From Neobacillus niacini (lineage in GTDB: Bacteria; Bacillota; Bacilli; Bacillales; Cytobacillaceae): 64,000 bases of DNA. The notes under the pieces are model-generated. The model saw only the letters and a list, made by a program, of their open reading frames with translations, did not search any database and was not told the origin of the DNA. The stretch covers positions 394,604 to 458,603 of the forward strand of contig NZ_JACWFG010000001.1 of assembly GCF_019749295.1 (NCBI RefSeq). The letters are read 5' to 3'. The translations under genes and the position numbers were made by a program. Shown one piece after another: positions 9,758 through 18,870 of this stretch; position 1 is the first letter of the stretch; each line of letters starts with the position of its first letter.

Positions 9758-11995
9758 TTAATCTAGCGGGACATTCTCTAGTTCTCCCTCAGATTCCTCA
9801 CTATTTTCATCGGCTTCCTTATTTTCTTCTTCTAACATCAATACTTCTTCTGGAGTCTTTAAATCAACAATCAGGAAATCCCCATCGTGTAAGACTGCAC
9901 CCTCGGCAATATTTTGCTTAACAACATACCCGCTGCCAGTAGAATTTAGTTTTACACCTGATAGTTTAGCAACCTTCATCACGTCCCTTAGTGACCATCC
10001 TGTCATATCGGGTGCTTCCAAATCACCACCCGTTTTGATAATAACCTTCTCACCTTCAAGAACATTTGTATCAGGTGCCGGAATTTGGCCAGTTACTTTT
10101 GAACCTTTTCCTAGAACAACCACTTCTAGAGCTGATTTCTCAAGCTGCTTAATTGTTTCAGTTACACTCTGTCCATCTAAATCACCCAGCTTTGTAGTGG
10201 AAGCTTTTTCTTGCTGTGAAGGCTGAATATTTAAATACTGTAAACTATTTTTCATTACTGGATTAAAAACCATCGATACTGGAATAGACCCCATCGAATA
10301 GTGGTCTATCTCTGGTTGTTGGATAGCAACGTATACAATTAATTTTGGATCATTTTTAGGGGCCATTCCTAAGAATGAAAAAATATAATCTTCTTGTCCG
10401 GTTAAATAACCGCCCTTTGGATCAGGAATGCTTGCAGTTCCTGTTTTCCCTGCAACACTATAGCCGTCAATTTGATAACGAGTTCCTGTACCTGTTTTTT
10501 TGTTAGTCACAACCGTCTCAAGAATATCACGGACTTCTTTGGCGGTCTCAGCTGAAATTGGAGACGAAACAACCTCTGGTTTAATATCTTTAATGATTTC
10601 TCCAGTATCATGGTTAACGATTTTATCAATCACTTGAGGCTTCATCATTTTCCCATTATTTGCAACAGCAGTCGCCGCTTGAATTTGTTGAATAGGCGTT
10701 ATCGCTGTACCCTGTCCATAAGCGGTAGTTGCTTTTTCAACTGGCCAAGTATATTGGATTTTCCCGGATGTTTCCGAAGGCAGGTCAATCCCGGTTGGTT
10801 TATCAAAGCCGAATTTCGTTAGATATTCACGAAACTTATCAAATCCTAGTTTTTCATTTGCTAGTTTTGCAAAAGCAACATTCGAAGAACGCTGAACCCC
10901 TTCAAGATAGGAAATGGTTCCCCAGCCAGCTCTTTTATGATCATGTATCGGTTTATCTTTTGATGTTACTTTATAAGAACCAGATTGGAATAATTCATTG
11001 GGATCAAATTTATTTTCTTCTATAGCCGCTGCAAGCGTAAATATCTTCATCGTCGAACCAGGCTCAAAAGAGGTTTCAATTGCTTCGTTATGCCAGCTAT
11101 TATCGATTCCTTCTTTTGTTTTTGGATGAAAGGATGGTCTTTGCCCCATCGCTAAGATATCACCTGTTTTAGGATCAGCAACAATGGCGATAATCTTTTT
11201 AGGGTTATATTCATCCACTACTTTGTTCATGGCATCTTCCAAGAAGGTTTGAATTTTTTTATCTAATGTCAAATACACATCATTCCCGTTCTTGGCAGGG
11301 GTAACTTTTTGTTCTCCGTTCGGAAGTAAGTACCCCCAAAGATCACTTTCATAATTTATCGTTCCATCCTTACCTGTTAACTCCTCGTTCAAGGTCATTT
11401 CAATGCCCATTTTGCCAACATAGTTGTAAGTTCCATCTTTCTCCTCAATTCTGTCAGCATAACCAATCAGGTGAGATGCAAATATTCCATTCGGATAAAA
11501 TCTTTTCGAATCACGTTTAAAGGTAATACCAGGAAGTTTAAGTTCTTCAATTTCCTTCTTGATTTGGTGAGAAATATCCCTGCCCGCTTTCCCAAATTCA
11601 ACCTGAAAAAGGTCTTTCGTTAGAATACTATAAATCTCAGATTCTTCCATATCAATAAACCTTGCTAATTCCCTAGCTGTTTTTTCTGGATTTGTTACAT
11701 GGTTTGGTTTTTTGGGGCTTGTTGTCATCTTCTTATCTAAAATAGCAATTAAAGTATAAGCAGTGGTATCCTCAGAAATAACTTCTCCTTTTGTATCATA
11801 AATGACGCCTCTTGCACCCTCTAAATTCCCTGTTCTGTTGTATTTTTGCTGAGCCTTTGCTGCAAGCGGCTGGGAACCAACCTCACCAGTGATTTGAATT
11901 GAAAAGTATCTAAAGAGCAAAATAAAAAAGAGCAGGCCGAATAATGCAAATAAACCGGCTGCTCCGAAATTCATATATGGCTGTTTCTTGTTCAT
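9758..11995 (-). CDS. pbpB: PBP2B, division-specific class B penicillin-binding protein
   Basis: PBP2B is the septal transpeptidase of the divisome and the FtsW partner. The 745-residue product has a membrane helix at about residues 10-30, the dimerisation domain, and a transpeptidase domain with active-site STMK (FEPGSTMKIF), SSN (QRSSNVAF) and KTGTAS. Two C-terminal PASTA domains follow (from about residue 600), then an acidic tail rich in Glu. Its ATG overlaps the ftsL stop by four bases (ATGA), so the two divisome partners are translationally coupled. Length is close to B. subtilis PBP2B. Confidence 0.96.
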   Translation of the reverse strand: MNKKQPYMNFGAAGLFALFGLLFFILLFRYFSIQITGEVGSQPLAAKAQQKYNRTGNLEGARGVIYDTKGEVISEDTTAYTLIAILDKKMTTSPKKPNHVTNPEKTARELARFIDMEESEIYSILTKDLFQVEFGKAGRDISHQIKKEIEELKLPGITFKRDSKRFYPNGIFASHLIGYADRIEEKDGTYNYVGKMGIEMTLNEELTGKDGTINYESDLWGYLLPNGEQKVTPAKNGNDVYLTLDKKIQTFLEDAMNKVVDEYNPKKIIAIVADPKTGDILAMGQRPSFHPKTKEGIDNSWHNEAIETSFEPGSTMKIFTLAAAIEENKFDPNELFQSGSYKVTSKDKPIHDHKRAGWGTISYLEGVQRSSNVAFAKLANEKLGFDKFREYLTKFGFDKPTGIDLPSETSGKIQYTWPVEKATTAYGQGTAITPIQQIQAATAVANNGKMMKPQVIDKIVNHDTGEIIKDIKPEVVSSPISAETAKEVRDILETVVTNKKTGTGTRYQIDGYSVAGKTGTASIPDPKGGYLTGQEDYIFSFLGMAPKNDPKLIVYVAIQQPEIDHYSMGSIPVSMVFNPVMKNSLQYLNIQPSQQEKASTTKLGDLDGQSVTETIKQLEKSALEVVVLGKGSKVTGQIPAPDTNVLEGEKVIIKTGGDLEAPDMTGWSLRDVMKVAKLSGVKLNSTGSGYVVKQNIAEGAVLHDGDFLIVDLKTPEEVLMLEEENKEADENSEESEGELENVPLD

Positions 11996-12351
11996 TTCTC
12001 GTGCACAACCTTGACGTTATTTTCGTTGATAACAAGCCCCATTTGTTTTGCTTTCTCCCAAAGACGTTCATACGTACTAAGTTCACTTACTTGTACCTGC
12101 AAGTCATTATTGACCTTTGTAATTTCATTAATCGAGGTTTGAACCTCTTGAATATCCTTATTTACCTGGTAAATTTCCGCTTGATTCGAGATGAGGTTGA
12201 CGGCACCAAAACAAACCAACCCTGTAAATACTACTCCGATTATTTTCTCCCCAGGTGTAAGCCAGTGCTTTTTTGTTTTTACAATACGTTTCTCCTGTAC
12301 TGTCACTTCTACTTCTTGTTGTTGCTGAAATTTCCTGGCAAGACTACTCAT
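11992..12351 (-). CDS. ftsL: Cell division protein FtsL
   Basis: A small bitopic divisome protein that with DivIC/FtsB links FtsW-PBP2B to the septum. The 119-residue product has a basic cytoplasmic N terminus, one membrane helix (about 34-54, IIGVVFTGLVCFGAVNLIS) and an extracellular coiled coil (QVNKDIQEVQTSINEITKVNNDLQ), ending in an ERLWEKAKQMGL motif typical of FtsL. ATG 12351 has GGAGGGG upstream. Position between rsmH and pbpB is conserved throughout Firmicutes. Confidence 0.93.
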   Translation of the reverse strand: MSSLARKFQQQQEVEVTVQEKRIVKTKKHWLTPGEKIIGVVFTGLVCFGAVNLISNQAEIYQVNKDIQEVQTSINEITKVNNDLQVQVSELSTYERLWEKAKQMGLVINENNVKVVHEK

Positions 12352-12370
12352 TCTTTCCCCTCCACATAAT

Positions 12371-13309
12371 TTATTTTATATTTTTTTCTGCAATCCGAAG
12401 CTTTGCAGATCGAGCACGATTATTATGTTCTAATTCTTCTTCTGTTGGAAGAATTGGCTTTCTAGTAATTAACTTCAAATCAGGCTTGAATTCTTCGGGA
12501 ATTACAGGTAAGCCATGCGGTAATTCTGGCAATTCACTTGCTTTCTTAAAAGCAGCCTTACATATCCGATCTTCTAATGAGTGAAAAGTAATAACACTTA
12601 TCCTTCCACCCGGGTGGAGAATATCAATTGCTTTATGTAAGGACTTTTCGAAAACAGCTAATTCATCATTAACCGCAATTCTGACTGCCTGAAAAATCCG
12701 CTTGGCTGGATGTCCGCCCTTTCTTCTTGCAGGTGCAGGAATACCTTCCTTAATAAGTTCAACCAGCTCAAAGGTAGTTTCTATTGGCTTAATCTCTCTC
12801 CTAGCCTCTATTTTTCGAGCAATTTGCTTAGAGAACTTCTCTTCTCCGTAGCGAAAAAAGATTCTGACCAAATCCTCATAAGACCAGTGATTAATAACGT
12901 CATAGGCTGAAATATCTGCTTCATTATCCATTCTCATATCCAGAGGTGCGTCATGATGGTAACTGAAGCCCCTTTCTGGCGTATCTAATTGAGGAGAGGA
13001 GACACCAAGGTCATACAGAATACCGTCAACTTTTTTAACCCCAAGTCTTTCAAGTTCTTCCTGGATGTATAAGAAATTGCTTTTTATTATTGTTAGTTGT
13101 TCACCGTAGCGTGACAATTTCTCTTTTGCATGCGCAATAGCGATTTCGTCTTGATCAAAGGCAAACAATTTTCCGTTTTCAGTAAGTTTTGAAAGTATCA
13201 AGGAACTGTGGCCGGCTCCTCCTAAAGTACAATCAACATAAGTGCCATCTGGTTTGATATTCAACCCATTAACGGCTTCATCCAGCAATACAGTTGTGTG
13301 TTCAAACAT
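12371..13309 (-). CDS. rsmH: 16S rRNA (cytosine1402-N4)-methyltransferase RsmH
   Basis: RsmH (MraW) methylates N4 of C1402 in the ribosomal P site, using SAM. The 312-residue protein begins [13 protein letters not shown] and has the SAM-binding [10 protein letters not shown] motif near residue 32, [15 protein letters not shown], and the C-terminal ISFHSLEDR-like [11 protein letters not shown] followed by [11 protein letters not shown] placed the start at ATG 13309, with AAAAGGTGAT upstream and agreement with the family N terminus; an earlier in-frame start adds six residues without support. It sits between mraZ and ftsL, as in most bacteria. Confidence 0.96.
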   Translation of the reverse strand: MFEHTTVLLDEAVNGLNIKPDGTYVDCTLGGAGHSSLILSKLTENGKLFAFDQDEIAIAHAKEKLSRYGEQLTIIKSNFLYIQEELERLGVKKVDGILYDLGVSSPQLDTPERGFSYHHDAPLDMRMDNEADISAYDVINHWSYEDLVRIFFRYGEEKFSKQIARKIEARREIKPIETTFELVELIKEGIPAPARRKGGHPAKRIFQAVRIAVNDELAVFEKSLHKAIDILHPGGRISVITFHSLEDRICKAAFKKASELPELPHGLPVIPEEFKPDLKLITRKPILPTEEELEHNNRARSAKLRIAEKNIK

Positions 13310-13370
13310 TATTATCACCTTTTCCAATCGAACGATATAAAACGCAAGTTATAATAGAATAACTTGTCCA

Positions 13371-13802
13371 TTATATATCAAAACCAATCATATTTTCCGC
13401 AATTTCAGCAAAAGAATCTTCAGACTGCGCGAAATAGTCCTCCCAAATTTGTTTACTCCAAATTTCAATTCGATTGGAAACTCCTAAAACTACACATTCT
13501 TTTTCTAATTTTGCATACTGAAGCAATGGTGCTGGGATATTAATTCTTCCTTGTTTATCCAGTTCACTCTCTGTTGCACCAGAAAAGAAGAATCGGGTAA
13601 ATGCACGGGCATCCTTTTTTGTCAGTGGCAGGCCTTTAAGTTTTTCCTCAATCAGCGCCCACTCTGATAATGGGTAACCAAATAGACATTGATCCAAGCC
13701 GCGTGTGATGATAAACATCTCACCAAGATCATCGCGGAATTTGGATGGCACAATCATACGGCCTTTATTATCAATGCTATGATGGTATTCACCCATAAAC
13801 AT
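13371..13802 (-). CDS. mraZ: Transcriptional regulator MraZ
   Basis: MraZ is an AbrB-like DNA-binding protein that autoregulates the dcw cluster. The 143-residue product carries two swapped-hairpin repeats: [21 protein letters not shown] near the N terminus and [18 protein letters not shown] in the middle, each with the family's DxKGR core. Start ATG 13802 (MFMGEY) has GGGGGTA upstream and matches B. subtilis MraZ, which has the same length. It is the first gene of the cluster and faces three direct repeats, described separately, that look like its own operator. Confidence 0.96.
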   Translation of the reverse strand: MFMGEYHHSIDNKGRMIVPSKFRDDLGEMFIITRGLDQCLFGYPLSEWALIEEKLKGLPLTKKDARAFTRFFFSGATESELDKQGRINIPAPLLQYAKLEKECVVLGVSNRIEIWSKQIWEDYFAQSEDSFAEIAENMIGFDI

Positions 13803-13830
13803 ACCCGGTACCCCCACTTTCTATATAAAA

Positions 13831-13860
13831 TGTACCACATTCCCCCACTTTCCTCCACTT
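13831..13860 (-). promoter_or_regulatory. MraZ box: three 10-bp direct repeats
   Basis: On the minus strand three consecutive decamers lie in exact register: AAGTGGAGGA, AAGTGGGGGA, ATGTGGTACA. MraZ is known to bind direct GTGG-type repeats of about one helical turn upstream of mraZ (TGGGN with 5-bp spacers in E. coli, AAAGTG repeats in Mycoplasma). A further AAAGTGGGGG lies two turns downstream at the ribosome site. The repeats directly follow a candidate promoter, so MraZ binding should repress its own operon. Confidence 0.65.
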
Positions 13861-13862
13861 AT

Positions 13863-13892
13863 TTTATAAATTATTCTTGCTAACTTCCCCAA
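13863..13892 (-). promoter_or_regulatory. Candidate promoter of the mraZ (dcw) operon
   Basis: Minus-strand TTGGGG and TATAAA are separated by 18 bases, just upstream of the MraZ repeats and after the bshC terminator. The -35 match is weak, so the call rests partly on position. Confidence 0.35.
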
Positions 13893-13919
13893 ATCCTTTT
13901 TTATCCAGAAAATTTATTC

Positions 13920-13956
13920 AAAAAAAAAGAAACTTCACTGAATAAGTGAAGTTTCT
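13920..13956 (-). terminator. Intrinsic terminator after bshC
   Basis: Perfect 12-bp minus-strand stem AGAAACTTCACT / AGTGAAGTTTCT with a 5-base loop and a run of at least eight T. It starts at the bshC stop codon and separates bshC from the dcw promoter. Confidence 0.9.
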
Positions 13957-15591
13957 TTAAAGTTTAATTACCTTATGACGACCATCAAATTCAAACTCAA
14001 GTTCCATTAATTCTTTAATAAAATTAGTTCCATACTGATTTAAATAAAAGAATATATTCCACACTCGCTCTTGAGGAAAACCATCCGGACGCAATGATAA
14101 ATCAATACGGTTAAACTTATTAAGAACCACATCAAACTTTGACTTTACTGATTCTTCCAGTTTTGTTTCCATAAAATTAATTTGCTTTACTAAATAGTTT
14201 TCATTTTTCTTTAATAAAGGTATTAAACTGCGATCCAGCTCATTTGTTTTCATTTCAATAAGCTGATACTGCTTTAATAATTGAGATTTTAGTGAAGAAA
14301 ATAGTTCAGCAACCTCTTTATCCTTAATTGACTCCAGATAACGGTCTCTTTCTTCCACACTTCCTCTGCTTAATACCTCGGAAAGTTCTAAATTAAGATC
14401 ATTTATTTCGCTCTCGACAGCTCTTTCTACCAGCGTAATGTTTAATCTTGGGACAATCGGCGGCATTTTAATATTAAAATGTTCAAAGACAAGCTTTAAT
14501 TCAGCCCAATAAGAAATTTCACCTGGTCCTGCAATAAACGCTAGTGTTGGAAAAAGCAACTCTTGCATTATGGGTCGAGTCACCACATTATTGCTCAGTT
14601 TTGCAGGATCTTGATTGGCAATTTGTATTAATTCATCTTTTGTAAATGAGACGGCTCCACTTTTCCCTACAAATGTATTATTTATTAAATCATATTCCAG
14701 CAGGATTCGTTCATTTGATTTTGGATGGCAATAAAATAAATTAGCTGCATTCTCATGTGAATCAATTGTGATAGGATAACCATTTTTCCCTATAACACTT
14801 TGCTGTTCTAGTAAATTATTTGTAATCTCTCTATGGTTCTCAATTTGCTGTGAGAAGTTAACCTTTTGTAATTGGCGGAATTTACTATCACCTGAATCAA
14901 CGATTAATAAACCGTAATCCTTAAAGAGCTCCATCACAATGCTGGCAAAAAAGTCAACAAAGGTAGACGATTTCATTAATGCATCTTCTGCAAACGCAAT
15001 CAACTCTTTTGTGTAATTGGTTTCTCCGTAATTTTCAATAAGATTAATTACCCACTCCCTGCAGACATCTTTATCAAGGGTAATATCCGAGACCATTATC
15101 TTTTGCTTAACCTTTTCTGGGTAAGACCATTTGTCTACTCTTCGCTCTACAGGCATAAACACATGATTTACCTCGTGAAAATCATGGTCTTCTCCTGCGA
15201 TCCAGAATACAGGGACGACTGGAACTCCCAGCTGTCTCTCTTTTTCCTCAGCTAATTTAATAATTGAGATAATTTTATGTATTGAATAAAGAGGACCTGT
15301 AAGAATGCCTGCTTGTTGACCGCCTATGACAACGACACTATTCAATTGTTTTAGTTTTGCAAGTGAATTATTAACTGCTTCTGATGATGGAAAACGCTCC
15401 ATAAATTTCTCAATGTGATCAGCTACTTTTTCACGCGGAAAGTTTCGATTGCTTATTTCATCCAATCTTTTCTGATCTTCACTCAAGTCATTAAAGCGAT
15501 AATGAAAAAAAGACAGAACATCAGGAGATTTCTCTAGATAATTAGAAGCAAATCGGTTCGTTGCTGATAATGAGAGATTTAAAATCTCCAT
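13957..15591 (-). CDS. bshC: Bacillithiol biosynthesis cysteine-adding enzyme BshC
   Basis: BshC (YllA) catalyses the last step of bacillithiol synthesis, joining cysteine to GlcN-malate. The 544-residue length is right for the family. Visible family segments are VVVIGGQQAGILTGPLYSIHKI near residue 90 in the Rossmann-like core, PVFWIAGEDHDFHEVNH, and a long helical region (about 390-480) with coiled-coil character. It lies just upstream of mraZ on the same strand, as yllA does in B. subtilis, and ends in a strong terminator. Confidence 0.94.
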   Translation of the reverse strand: MEILNLSLSATNRFASNYLEKSPDVLSFFHYRFNDLSEDQKRLDEISNRNFPREKVADHIEKFMERFPSSEAVNNSLAKLKQLNSVVVIGGQQAGILTGPLYSIHKIISIIKLAEEKERQLGVPVVPVFWIAGEDHDFHEVNHVFMPVERRVDKWSYPEKVKQKIMVSDITLDKDVCREWVINLIENYGETNYTKELIAFAEDALMKSSTFVDFFASIVMELFKDYGLLIVDSGDSKFRQLQKVNFSQQIENHREITNNLLEQQSVIGKNGYPITIDSHENAANLFYCHPKSNERILLEYDLINNTFVGKSGAVSFTKDELIQIANQDPAKLSNNVVTRPIMQELLFPTLAFIAGPGEISYWAELKLVFEHFNIKMPPIVPRLNITLVERAVESEINDLNLELSEVLSRGSVEERDRYLESIKDKEVAELFSSLKSQLLKQYQLIEMKTNELDRSLIPLLKKNENYLVKQINFMETKLEESVKSKFDVVLNKFNRIDLSLRPDGFPQERVWNIFFYLNQYGTNFIKELMELEFEFDGRHKVIKL

Positions 15592-15674
15592 TTAAGTACT
15601 TCCTTTCTGATCAACCATATTCATTCCAATATGAGTAGTATACCATCATCCATCCTAATAAAAAAAATCTTTGC

Positions 15675-16067
15675 TTAAGAAAATGTAAAAGTTACTGCAC
15701 GATGTAGAATACCAAATAAAGTCAGCGATACATACGCTATAAAGAAGATTAGAAAATTAAATCGCCAAAAGCCTTTAAAAACTTTAGGCAGGATAATTTC
15801 ACCCTTTATTTTCCAATGTATTAACACGAATACCATCGCAATGATTATTAATACGAGCAGTATTAACCAAAAAAGTGATTTTCCCCAAATGGTTATTACC
15901 AAAAAATGAACAGCCATGATAAATAAAATAGTAGAGTAGTCCAGCGCCTTATGAAAAGACTTACGAGCGTTTTTTGTAATTAGTTTATTTATTATAAAGA
16001 TGGTAATAAAGCCTAGCAGAGGAACTGTTAAGAAAATAGTGATAATGGATGAGATGAATAAACTCAC
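15675..16067 (-). CDS. DUF3397 family membrane protein
   Basis: A 130-residue integral membrane protein with four hydrophobic segments (about 7-27, 43-60, 64-84 and 100-120), resembling the DUF3397 family that sits between panE and bshC in many Bacillus genomes. Function is unknown. Its GTG start overlaps the panE stop by four bases (GTGA), implying translational coupling with panE. An HxxG-type loop links helices; no catalytic motif is visible. Confidence 0.7.
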   Translation of the reverse strand: MSLFISSIITIFLTVPLLGFITIFIINKLITKNARKSFHKALDYSTILFIMAVHFLVITIWGKSLFWLILLVLIIIAMVFVLIHWKIKGEIILPKVFKGFWRFNFLIFFIAYVSLTLFGILHRAVTFTFS

Positions 16068-16969
16068 TTCACTTCCCCCCTAGTCTGTTCTTTTCCTTTT
16101 AATAAAAGATAGTAAGTTTCAATATTCACCGCTGTCTTTTGTTGTTTAGCTCCTTCATCTAACAAAAAGCCAAGAATCGAGTCTATCTCAGTCTTTCTTC
16201 CTGCCTTTACATCCTTAAGCATAGAAGATTGATTATCCCCTGTCTTTTTACATATATTAATTATATCTCTGAACTTTTTAATAGGATCTTCTAAATTTAA
16301 GATAGAAGAGATTTCAAGAAATAACTTTTTGACAGCAGAAAAATAGAAAGTATTACTGATTAATTCACCATTTTTAACTTGAAGGAGTGCCGTTAGAGGA
16401 TTTATCACTGCATTTGCTATTAATTTATTTACTAACATCTGATAATAATCTTCCTTGATCGTTAAAGGAAAATGTATTTCTGCGCAGGCTTGTGCAAATT
16501 CACTTAGAGTTGTTGATTTACCTTTAAATACCGCTATATTGACGGCTCCTTCACCATTGTGACGCACACTATAAGAATTTATCTTACTAGCTCCATGCTC
16601 TACGGATCCGACCAGAATAGCAGCAGCATCAACTTTTTCTAGCAATGCCAAGTGACTCATACCGTTTTGTAAAAATAATAGATTTTTAGGTATGCAGTCC
16701 AATTTATTTAAATATTCAATAATGGGGCGAAGTTGATATTGTTTTACTGCAATTATTGATAATTCCTCTGTCCCCTTCCACATGGAAAGCGGAAATGCCT
16801 TAACTATAATTCTGCTTTGAATTTCCCCTTTTTGCAGTAGGATTCCATTTTGATTGATTTCTTCTGCTTGTTCTATGGTTCTTGTATACAGCGTAATAGA
16901 GAATGCCTTACTTAAGTATGAGGCAAATAATAATCCAATAGAACCAGCGCCAATAATACCAATGTTCAT
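16064..16969 (-). CDS. panE: 2-dehydropantoate 2-reductase (PanE/ApbA family)
   Basis: Reduces ketopantoate to pantoate with NADPH in pantothenate/CoA synthesis. The 301-residue product starts MNIGIIGAGSIGLLFASYLSK, the NADP-binding glycine loop, and carries the FLQNGM motif near residue 97, the VGSVEHGA segment, the NKLIANAVINPLTAL motif containing the catalytic lysine, and KTEIDSILG near the C terminus with the conserved Glu. ATG 16969 has GGGTGGG upstream and gives the family N terminus; a GTG three codons earlier is less likely. Corresponds to B. subtilis ylbQ by position. Confidence 0.88.
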   Translation of the reverse strand: MNIGIIGAGSIGLLFASYLSKAFSITLYTRTIEQAEEINQNGILLQKGEIQSRIIVKAFPLSMWKGTEELSIIAVKQYQLRPIIEYLNKLDCIPKNLLFLQNGMSHLALLEKVDAAAILVGSVEHGASKINSYSVRHNGEGAVNIAVFKGKSTTLSEFAQACAEIHFPLTIKEDYYQMLVNKLIANAVINPLTALLQVKNGELISNTFYFSAVKKLFLEISSILNLEDPIKKFRDIINICKKTGDNQSSMLKDVKAGRKTEIDSILGFLLDEGAKQQKTAVNIETYYLLLKGKEQTRGEVK

Positions 16970-17042
16970 AATACCCACCCATTTATTTTCTTTTTTACTA
17001 ATATTTTAGCAGATACTAGTTTGTAAGTCTGTCCTAAAAATA

Positions 17043-17080
17043 GAAAAATCCCATTTCGCAAAATTGCGAAATGGGATTTT
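17043..17080 (-). terminator. Intrinsic terminator after the acyl-CoA carboxylase operon
   Basis: Near-perfect inverted repeat AAAATCCCATTTCGCAA / TTGCGAAATGGGATTTT, with a T run on the minus strand. It lies directly downstream of the carboxyltransferase gene and upstream of panE. Confidence 0.9.
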
Positions 17081-17084
17081 AGCA

Positions 17085-18626
17085 TTACACTGGATATACA
17101 GGATGTTTCCGAACACTAAAGTTCATTTCTTTTGTTTCATAATAAGCAAAACGCTGGATGAGAACCTCCCTGAGTTCAGATGGTGCAACTATTTCATCGA
17201 CAATTAGTTCTGAGGCCAGTTTGTAGATATCAATATGCTCTTTATACTCCTGCTGCTTTGCCTGTACGAAGGCTATTCTTTCTTTAGCATCTTCAATTTC
17301 ACTAATTTTATTGGAATAAACCGCGTTGACCGCAGCTTCGGGACCCATAACAGCAATTTGAGCTGTTGGCAATGCAATGCAGCAATCTGGTTCAAACGCT
17401 GGACCTGCCATTGCATAAAGGCCGGCACCATAAGCTTTTCTTACTATAACAGATATTTTAGGCACGGTTGCAGAGCTCATGGCAGCAATTAACTTAGCTC
17501 CGTGTCGAATGATTCCGGCACGTTCTACTTTTGTACCAATCATAAAACCTGGTACATCAGCAAGGAATAACAATGGAATATGGTACGCATCGCATAATTG
17601 GATAAATTTTGCACCTTTATCTGCAGAATCAACAAATAGGACCCCGCCTTTTGCTTTTGGCTGATTAGCAATGATTCCAACTACTCGACCGTCAATTCTA
17701 GCGAATCCAGTAATAAGCTCGGCCGCAAATAATTTTTTTATTTCATAAAAACTATTTTTATCAATTAACCTATCAATGGCTTCATACATGTCAAACGGTG
17801 CATTTTGATTATGTGGTATAATTGCCTCTAATTCGCGCCCCTCCTTGGGAGCTTCACCATCAACTATTTTGGTTTTTTCTTTGAAACTTGAAGGAAAGTA
17901 GCTGATATAATTTTTTGCCGATTCAATCGCTTCTTCCTCACTATAGGCAAGGACATCACCACACCCGCTGACGGAACAATGCATACGTGCTCCGCCCATT
18001 TCCTCCAATGTTACTTTTTCACCAATTACCTTCTCAGCCATTCGGGGTGAGCCAAGATACATGGAAGCATTTTGATCCACCATGATTACCACATCACAAA
18101 AAGCAGGGATATATGCGCCTCCAGCAGCAGATGGCCCGAACAAGATACAAACCTGCGGAATCATCCCAGAAAGCTTTACCTGGTTATAAAAGATTTTCCC
18201 CGCACCACGGCGGTTTGGAAACATCTCCAACTGGTCCGTAATTCTTGCACCTGCAGAGTCTACAAGGTAAAACAATGGAACTTTTAACTTTTCTGCGGTT
18301 TCTTGAATTCGGATAATTTTTTCAACCGTTCGTGCTCCCCATGAGCCAGCTTTTATGGTCGAATCATTGGCCATAACACATACTGTCATTCCGTTAATTC
18401 TCCCAATTGCCGTTACAACACCATCAGCCGGCAGGTCACCTGCTTGAACATTGGCAAATTTACCATCCTCTTCATATTTTCCATCATCAAACAATAAGGC
18501 AAGCCGGTCACGGACAAACAGTTTATTTTGCTGTTTTAACTTTTCATGGTATTTCGGATGCCCGCCTGCTTCAATCCCCTTCCTTTTTTCAAACAATTGC
18601 TCATTTAATATATTGGTAGTTGTCAT
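17085..18626 (-). CDS. Acyl-CoA carboxylase, carboxyltransferase subunit (YngE-like)
   Basis: The fused carboxyltransferase of a propionyl-/methylcrotonyl-type biotin carboxylase: it moves CO2 from carboxybiotin to an acyl-CoA. The 513-residue protein has the N-terminal crotonase-fold half (VMANDSTIKAGSWGARTVEK, GPSAAGGAYIPAFCDVVIMV) and the C-terminal half (GFARIDGRVVGIIANQP, DVPGFMIGTKVERAGIIRHGAK, YGAGLYAMAG). The last gene of a three-gene operon with a biotin-carrier protein and a biotin carboxylase. By similarity to B. subtilis YngE, a branched or short acyl-CoA such as methylcrotonyl- or propionyl-CoA is likely; the exact substrate cannot be read from motifs. Confidence 0.85.
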   Translation of the reverse strand: MTTTNILNEQLFEKRKGIEAGGHPKYHEKLKQQNKLFVRDRLALLFDDGKYEEDGKFANVQAGDLPADGVVTAIGRINGMTVCVMANDSTIKAGSWGARTVEKIIRIQETAEKLKVPLFYLVDSAGARITDQLEMFPNRRGAGKIFYNQVKLSGMIPQVCILFGPSAAGGAYIPAFCDVVIMVDQNASMYLGSPRMAEKVIGEKVTLEEMGGARMHCSVSGCGDVLAYSEEEAIESAKNYISYFPSSFKEKTKIVDGEAPKEGRELEAIIPHNQNAPFDMYEAIDRLIDKNSFYEIKKLFAAELITGFARIDGRVVGIIANQPKAKGGVLFVDSADKGAKFIQLCDAYHIPLLFLADVPGFMIGTKVERAGIIRHGAKLIAAMSSATVPKISVIVRKAYGAGLYAMAGPAFEPDCCIALPTAQIAVMGPEAAVNAVYSNKISEIEDAKERIAFVQAKQQEYKEHIDIYKLASELIVDEIVAPSELREVLIQRFAYYETKEMNFSVRKHPVYPV

Positions 18627-18645
18627 AATGTCCCCCTTAAAGTAC

Positions 18646-18858
18646 TTATTCTACAATAATTAAAACATCGCCTTCATTTACAAAATCTCCAACATTAACT
18701 TTTACTTCTTTGATTAAACCATCCAGTTCACTCTCAATTGGAATCTCCATTTTCATTGACTCAAGCATCAAAACTTCCTGTCCTGCATTAACATTGTCAC
18801 CGTTTGATACCATTACATTAAGTACAGTACCTGCCATAGTTGCTGTAATTTCTTTCAT
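18646..18858 (-). CDS. yngHB: Stand-alone biotin carboxyl carrier protein (YngHB-like)
   Basis: A 70-residue biotinyl/lipoyl-attachment domain. The biotinylated lysine lies in LESMKMEIPI, a variant of the usual EAMKM that also occurs in B. subtilis YngHB (BLAP). Glycines of the two-fold hammerhead repeat (VSNGDNVNAGQEV and VNVGDFVNEGDVL) are in place and the whole protein is only the domain. It sits 20 bases before the carboxyltransferase gene and 13 bases after the biotin carboxylase gene, so the three form one enzyme with its carrier as a separate subunit. Confidence 0.9.
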   Translation of the reverse strand: MKEITATMAGTVLNVMVSNGDNVNAGQEVLMLESMKMEIPIESELDGLIKEVKVNVGDFVNEGDVLIIVE

Positions 18859-18870
18859 TCTACTCTCTCC

